A stretch of 9,237 nucleotides of DNA from Candidatus Bathyarchaeota archaeon (GTDB lineage: Archaea; Thermoproteota; Bathyarchaeia; Bathyarchaeales; DTEX01). The first letter of the stretch is position 1; every line of letters begins with the position of its first letter. Below the pieces are notes generated by a model. It was not told the origin of the DNA and ran no database searches. It saw only the letters and a list, made by a program, of their open reading frames with translations. Of this stretch, positions 5,510 through 9,237 are shown one piece after another. The position numbers and the translations under genes are program-made. The stretch covers positions 1-9,237 of the forward strand of contig PIYJ01000061.1 in the NCBI GenBank assembly GCA_003601725.1, given 5' to 3'.

Positions 5510-6865
5510 CTAGAATCCCGATGACGCCGGGTCTTCTGGTTTCATGAATTCTCTGAGAACGACGGTTGCGTATGAACCCTTATGAAGCATGAATCTGAAT
5601 TCAGCTGCGGTTTCACCATTCGATGATGTCGTCTTAAAGCTTAAATTCATAACTGAAGCCAGTGCCTTCCTTAAACCGCCACGCATGCTAGACTCAGGCA
5701 TCTTTTCTATCTGAAAGTCTCGAGGCTGAATGCCTTCTTGCTCGATGATTTCCCTCTCTATTTCGCCTTGAACCCCGCTGGAAAGCTGCTGATCGAACCC
5801 GACGACCGGTAAGGCCAGAGCCATGCTTCTCTCTTCGACTTTAGATGAGACTGAACGTAGATTTTCCCCGTCTACTTTGGTGAAGCCGTCGATCGGCAGC
5901 CCTTTCGCTCCTATTTTCACTGCGTAATCGCCTCTCTGAAGATGGATCAGAGAGATCCTTCTCTTCATTCTTTCGCTGAGAAACCTGTTGAAGAGATAGG
6001 ACTGGTAAGCTTGAATGAAGAGCCTTCGTAGCTTGATGGGAAGCCTACGGAAAGCACCGAGAAAATCTCTTGGATACCTCGAGAGGTATCTCAACATAAG
6101 CCTTTCATAGAACAAACCCTTCGGGAATCTTTTCAAGGCTGAACGGAAATCCATTGTTTCCCGAAGATATTCACGGGCGTTCCTAGCTTGAGGAGACTCA
6201 TGTTCGCTTGGTTCTGAAAGGAAAAGCATGGCTGCTTCTTCGAATCTCTCTTTGAGTATGAATCTTCCGACCATGTGAGTTATCGGCCGAAACGTCCCGA
6301 AGCGTTGATGACCAAAGAAGTTGGGAACCCCGCCGAGACTTGAGATTTCCCGCCACGTATCGATGATCATCTGATAGGTTTCTAAGGAACCATAAAGTAT
6401 CGATCTCACCGTTATGTTGAACTGATTCCCCATGAGGATTCGCGTTGAAATCTTCTCTTCTGAAAACCGCATTGGAATTAAATAGACCCCTCTAAGATTT
6501 GTTTTAATCTTTTCCGGGCGGATAGCTCCTATACTTAGATGCTGAGCGGTTAAGGCCTGAGCATCCTTTATTCCTGCTACGCCGATCATCTCTGGGCTTA
6601 CGCCGATCTGTCTTGCGATCTTTTCTATCACGCTGAGGGTGTCCCATCCCCTTTTAATTAAGATGCAGATGAGATATCGTCCGCGGCCAGAGATTCGGCA
6701 TTTATCTCCGCGGAGATTAATGGAAGCCTTCGATCCGTCAAGCAGGACTTCTTCAACTATGAAATCCTCTAGTTTGGAACGTATTTTACCGCCGATTCCG
6801 GGTGTGCTCGAAGCATAGACCTCCATGCCGAGCTTGACATCAAGAGGGGACGCTTGAACCGTCAC
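5510..6865 (-). CDS. truD: tRNA pseudouridine synthase TruD (Pus7 family)
   Basis: TruD converts uridine to pseudouridine at position 13 of tRNAs; archaeal and eukaryotic Pus7 relatives also act at other sites. The 451-residue product shows GIGGKIRSKLEDFIVEEVL near the N-terminus. The catalytic Asp is D101 in VAGIKDAQALTAQH. The family motif NFFGHQRFG lies at about 182-190. The TRUD insertion domain follows, and the C-terminal GSYATVVLREFMKP closes the fold. Length is normal for archaea. The GTG start at 6865 is set by ggagg at 6873-6877, 7 bases upstream. The pth2 gene ends 18 bases earlier, so they form an operon. No clear terminator follows, and the sulfatase-fold gene begins 86 bases downstream, so read-through is possible. 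Confidence 0.95.
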   Translation of the reverse strand: MTVQASPLDVKLGMEVYASSTPGIGGKIRSKLEDFIVEEVLLDGSKASINLRGDKCRISGRGRYLICILIKRGWDTLSVIEKIARQIGVSPEMIGVAGIKDAQALTAQHLSIGAIRPEKIKTNLRGVYLIPMRFSEEKISTRILMGNQFNITVRSILYGSLETYQMIIDTWREISSLGGVPNFFGHQRFGTFRPITHMVGRFILKERFEEAAMLFLSEPSEHESPQARNAREYLRETMDFRSALKRFPKGLFYERLMLRYLSRYPRDFLGAFRRLPIKLRRLFIQAYQSYLFNRFLSERMKRRISLIHLQRGDYAVKIGAKGLPIDGFTKVDGENLRSVSSKVEERSMALALPVVGFDQQLSSGVQGEIEREIIEQEGIQPRDFQIEKMPESSMRGGLRKALASVMNLSFKTTSSNGETAAEFRFMLHKGSYATVVLREFMKPEDPASSGF

Positions 6866-6872
6866 TGTTTAG

Positions 6873-6877
6873 CCTCC
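6873..6877 (-). promoter_or_regulatory. Ribosome binding site for the truD GTG start
   Basis: On the minus strand ggagg is followed by 7 bases and then the GTG at 6865. It lies in the 18-base gap between pth2 and truD and fixes the truD start. Confidence 0.7.
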
Positions 6878-6883
6878 GGAAAT

Positions 6884-7291
6884 TCAATAGAGAGGAAGGC
6901 TGCCTGTAATCTTGTCTATCACTCTTTCTGGAGCTGGGCCTATTCCTAATGCTGTTATTGTTTCAGGTGGGAGCTCAGTTAAACCCATGTCGGAGATTAA
7001 TGCGGAGGGGATTCCAGCTTCCTTGGCTTCCCTTTCTTTTTTTAAGATTTCACGTTCGGAGCTTACTTTTAGAACGATCTTCCTCTGGCCCTCCTTCATC
7101 CATGCTCTCCACCAGGAAGGTTGGGTTCTTCTCGCTTCTTCGGAAGCCATAAGAGAGGCATGGCATGCTTGAGCCGCAGCTTTTCCGCAGCTCATGTTCA
7201 GATCTGATCTTAATAGTATCACCTGTTTGTAGCGGGATATCGATTCTGACCCTTCTTTGACAGACTGCTTATTTATGATCCGCATCTCCAT
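6884..7291 (-). CDS. pth2: Peptidyl-tRNA hydrolase, archaeal/eukaryotic type (Pth2)
   Basis: Pth2 cleaves peptidyl-tRNA released by stalled or aborted translation and frees the tRNA. The 135-residue product carries the whole family core: YKQVILLRSDL (21-31), GKAAAQACHAS (36-46, with K37), ISDMGLTELPP (99-109, D101 and T105) and ITALGIGPAP (112-121). About 20 residues precede the core, longer than most archaeal Pth2. No alternative start codon other than ATG 7285 lies inside this extension, so it seems to be translated. A good TATA box is at 7339-7347 on the minus strand, giving a leader of about 26 bases. It is the first gene of a minus-strand unit with truD; both act on tRNA, which fits a shared translation-support role. 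Confidence 0.95.
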   Translation of the reverse strand: MEMRIINKQSVKEGSESISRYKQVILLRSDLNMSCGKAAAQACHASLMASEEARRTQPSWWRAWMKEGQRKIVLKVSSEREILKKEREAKEAGIPSALISDMGLTELPPETITALGIGPAPERVIDKITGSLPLY

Positions 7292-7338
7292 TTCCCATGT
7301 AATGGTTAGGGCAATCTAAGTTTTCTAGGATTTCATAC

Positions 7339-7347
7339 CTTTTAAAC
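7339..7347 (-). promoter_or_regulatory. TATA box of the pth2-truD unit
   Basis: On the minus strand gtttaaaag is a close match to the archaeal TATA box. Transcription would start near 7317, about 26 bases before the pth2 ATG. Confidence 0.5.
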
Positions 7348-7385
7348 AGACCGATTTGAAGAGAACCTCGACGGAAAATACTCTT

Positions 7386-7411
7386 TGAGGCATCAGCCTC
7401 ATATATATGAG
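7386..7411 (+). promoter_or_regulatory. Hairpin plus palindromic TATA element upstream of the DUF2096-smc unit
   Basis: A perfect 6-base-pair inverted repeat with a 4-base loop (tgaggcatcagcctca, 7386-7401) runs directly into a 14-base perfect palindrome, ctcatatatatgag (7398-7411). The core tatatat is a strong TATA box, predicting a start near 7430. An inverted repeat that touches the TATA box is a plausible operator, since a bound protein would block TBP/TFB. That use is inference. Confidence 0.5.
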
Positions 7412-7447
7412 CGTGTTAGAAATAGATATTTGTCCTGAGGGTAAAAT

Positions 7448-7597
7448 ATGATTCTACCTCGAAAGAAAGATGGGGCTAATGCCTTAATGGTCAATCTCTA
7501 TGTTAGGCGAGAAATGGTTAATCGAATCTGTGCATCTTCATATCGGCGTTCTAGTGATACTGATGCAGCTGGAGAAAGTCTTAAGGGATGTGCATGA
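7448..7597 (+). CDS. Possible small leader protein (49 aa), uncertain
   Basis: I do not recognise this protein, and its composition (MILPRKKDGANALMV, then basic and Ser-rich) gives no motif. Context is what supports it. The strong TATA box at 7401-7408 predicts a start near 7430. gaggg at 7437-7441 stands 6 bases before the ATG. The TGA stop overlaps the likely ATG of the DUF2096-like gene as ATGA (7594-7597), the classic arrangement for translational coupling. It could be a short leader peptide whose translation opens the next gene. A second frame at 7500-7634 (starting MLGEKWLIESVH) overlaps it and looks about as protein-like, but lacks a binding site and runs 41 bases into the next gene. 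Comparison with relatives would be needed to choose. Confidence 0.35.
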   Translation: MILPRKKDGANALMVNLYVRREMVNRICASSYRRSSDTDAAGESLKGCA

Positions 7598-8127
7598 AAC
7601 TGAACTACTATGCCTTATGGAAGTTGATGGCTGATCTGATTGGAGATCTTAAAAGAAGGGGAATATCGATCCCCCCTCAAATAATGAATGATCTACGTTC
7701 CGCGAAGACGATGGTGGAGATCGCTAAATTCGATAGATCTAACCCCGACGTGATAAGAAGAATTGAAGAATACATGAATAATCTTGAGTCTTACCTTTTA
7801 CCCATGGTGAGAGAAAGGCTTGGAAAAGAATATGCGGATATGTTGATGAATAAAATCGCTGAAGCCCAGAAAAATATGACGGTGACTGAGCAAAAACCAG
7901 AGAAAAGATTCCCCGTTGGAGCTCCGCGGGACAAACACTGGATCAGAATTAAACCGACAGAGGAGACTCCTTTAGACTTAATCAGAGAGATATCCGAGGA
8001 GTCTGGGCTTAAACATGAGGTTCAAAAAGACGGTTACGTCCTCATCTATGGAGATAAAGATCAAATTAAAAAGTTCATAAAGAGAATGGCAAGGCGGCTG
8101 ATAAATGACGCTTCATCAGTTAAATAG
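7594..8127 (+). CDS. DUF2096-like archaeal protein of unknown function
   Basis: The 177-residue product resembles, from memory, the archaea-specific DUF2096/COG4048 family; no function is established. The N-terminal part (about 1-100: YYALWKLMADLIGDLKRRG, then VIRRIEEYMNNLESYLLPMV) is predicted all-helical. A charged linker (about 95-115) leads to a C-terminal alpha/beta part, WIRIKPTEETPLDLIREI to the end, which looks like a small ferredoxin-like or RNA/protein-binding domain. I choose ATG 7594 over ATG 7588: aaggg at 7583-7587 is well spaced for it, and it overlaps the upstream stop as ATGA. The smc gene follows 62 bases later on the same strand, so a role linked to chromosome structure is a reasonable guess from context only. 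Confidence 0.8.
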   Translation: MKLNYYALWKLMADLIGDLKRRGISIPPQIMNDLRSAKTMVEIAKFDRSNPDVIRRIEEYMNNLESYLLPMVRERLGKEYADMLMNKIAEAQKNMTVTEQKPEKRFPVGAPRDKHWIRIKPTEETPLDLIREISEESGLKHEVQKDGYVLIYGDKDQIKKFIKRMARRLINDASSVK

Positions 8128-8167
8128 ATCTAGACGCTTACGTCAAAAGTTACGCCTCAAGCTGAGG
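8118..8167 (+). promoter_or_regulatory. Possible smc promoter and inverted repeats
   Basis: The stretch agttaaatag, overlapping the DUF2096-like stop, is TATA-like and would start transcription near 8150. Two small inverted repeats lie between the genes: gacg-ctta-cgtc (8133-8144) and cctca-agc-tgagg (8155-8167). The motif gacgctt occurs twice, at 8107-8113 and 8133-8139. No T-run follows, so a terminator is unlikely. Confidence 0.25.
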
Positions 8168-8189
8168 ATTGAATGAGGGTTGGATAGAT

Positions 8190-9237
8190 ATGCCCTTCAT
8201 AAAAAAGATTGAAGTTAACGGTTTCAAAACATTCGGCAAAAAGACTATGTTAATATTCGATAAAGGCTTCACGGCGATAACCGGGCCGAATGGAAGCGGA
8301 AAGACGAACATAATAGACGCCGTTCTCTTTGCGCTTGGAGAGATGAGCGCGAGGAAGCTTAGAGCCACCAATTTTTCAAGCCTCATCTTTCATGGAGGTC
8401 TAAACTCTAATCCTCGAAAGAAGAAGGCGAAGGTTGTAATACAGTTTGATAATTCAGATGGCCGTCTTCCCATAGACACAGCTACCGTTACGGTGTCACG
8501 GGAGATCGATCAAGAAGGGCACAGCGTCTATCGGATAAACGGCAGAAAAGTCTCAAGATCTTACGCGATGGAGATTCTCTCTATGGCGGGGATAACTCCG
8601 AATGGACATAACGTGATCTTGCAAGGCACGCTTACGAGGCTCGCGGAGATATCCTCTCAAGAGCGAAGGAGAATCATTGAAGATGCAATAGGTATAGCTC
8701 AATATGATTATGAGAAGGCTGAGGCTCAAAAGAAGCTAGACGCTGCGAATATCGCCATCAAAACGGCGATGGGGCAGGTAGGAGAAGTTCAGAAAAGAAT
8801 TGAGGCTCTAGAACGAGAAAGGAATGATCTTCTACGTTATAATTTCATTCAGGAAGAGATAAGGCAGCTGGAAGCGGTTAAGCTTTCCAGAAAAATAAAT
8901 GATAACCAGAAAGAGATTGACGAATTATCCGGAAAGATCTCAGATCTGAAAGGAAAACTGGAGGAATTAAGACAGAGAAGAGAGGAGCTTAGATCAAAGC
9001 GACGTCAAATCGAATCGGATCTCAGAAGATACAGTCTTGAACAATCCAAGGAGAAACAGAATCAAATCCTTCAGATACAGATAAAAATAGGGGAGCTACG
9101 GTCAAGATTAGGTGAGCTAAACAGCAAAATAAGCAGTGGAAAGTCGATTCTGGATGATCTTAGAAGGTCGAAGGTTGAATCTGAGCGTCAAATCGTAGAT
9201 CTCAAAGATGAGATAAAAGAATGCGAGAGAAAAATCG
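8190..9237 (+). CDS. smc: Chromosome segregation protein SMC, N-terminal part (cut by the window edge)
   Basis: SMC proteins are long coiled-coil ATPases that form rings around DNA and compact and segregate chromosomes. The visible 349 codons are open to the edge. The head begins FIKKIEVNGFKTFG. Walker A is GPNGSGKT (32-39), followed by NIIDAVLFALGE. The signature region reads VILQGTLTRLAEIS (142-155), then ERRRIIEDAIGIAQYD (158-173). The Q-loop QGT differs from the bacterial QGD/QGE style and, from memory, is like that of thaumarchaeal and bathyarchaeal SMC. From about residue 175 heptad-rich, charged sequence begins the first coiled coil. The ATG at 8190 follows gaggg at 8175-8179. The hinge, second coil and C-terminal head, with Walker B and the ABC signature, lie beyond the window. 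Confidence 0.95.
   Translation, partial: MPFIKKIEVNGFKTFGKKTMLIFDKGFTAITGPNGSGKTNIIDAVLFALGEMSARKLRATNFSSLIFHGGLNSNPRKKKAKVVIQFDNSDGRLPIDTATVTVSREIDQEGHSVYRINGRKVSRSYAMEILSMAGITPNGHNVILQGTLTRLAEISSQERRRIIEDAIGIAQYDYEKAEAQKKLDAANIAIKTAMGQVGEVQKRIEALERERNDLLRYNFIQEEIRQLEAVKLSRKINDNQKEIDELSGKISDLKGKLEELRQRREELRSKRRQIESDLRRYSLEQSKEKQNQILQIQIKIGELRSRLGELNSKISSGKSILDDLRRSKVESERQIVDLKDEIKECERKI

Noticed and set aside
6912..7172. Two plus-strand frames opposite pth2
   Set aside because: Antisense to the conserved Pth2 core.
7510..7530. tRNA T-arm-like ggttaatcgaatc
   Set aside because: No matching acceptor, D-arm or anticodon arm could be paired around it.
8150..8386. Minus-strand frame opposite the start of smc
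   Set aside because: It mirrors the SMC Walker A region, and the plus strand clearly encodes SMC.

Overview
The window looks like a piece of an archaeal chromosome, probably TACK or Bathyarchaeia-like; the lineage is a guess from gene content. Archaeal origin rests on a TIP49/RuvB-like ATPase, a bacterial-type-independent peptidyl-tRNA hydrolase (Pth2), a TruD/Pus7 pseudouridine synthase, an SMC whose signature reads QGT, archaeal TATA-like boxes, and a mix of leaderless and Shine-Dalgarno starts (ATG, GTG, TTG).

Layout. Positions 41-252 hold three diverged CRISPR-type repeats ending in gaattgaa(a)g, best read as the decayed leader-distal end of an array lying to the left. Positions 388-1754 (+) encode a full-length TIP49 ATPase broken by a one-base frame change near 1186. 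Converging on it (1834-1995, -) is a 53-residue protein with two membrane segments. Divergent from that are a 46-residue four-cysteine protein (2145-2285, +) and a class I/II-type histone deacetylase-family hydrolase (2415-3485, +).

A minus-strand block spans 3489-7291. In transcription order it is pth2, truD, an 86-base gap, a sulfatase-fold hydrolase with Thr at the formylglycine position, then an ISOC-like cysteine hydrolase. The pth2-truD pair is a translation/RNA unit; the sulfatase-fold and ISOC genes form a tight two-gene unit of unknown substrate. The divergent region at 7292-7593 carries promoters in both directions. From it runs a small 49-codon frame that overlaps a DUF2096-like gene by ATGA, followed by smc, which is open at the right edge.

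Most genes are housekeeping or family-level recognisable. The strongest unusual items are the relic CRISPR end, the frame-broken TIP49 with a DDSH Walker B, the Thr-for-Cys sulfatase-fold enzyme, the two very small proteins at 1834-2285, and the DUF2096-smc linkage behind a palindromic TATA element. I did not find a clear new multi-gene defence or metabolic system.
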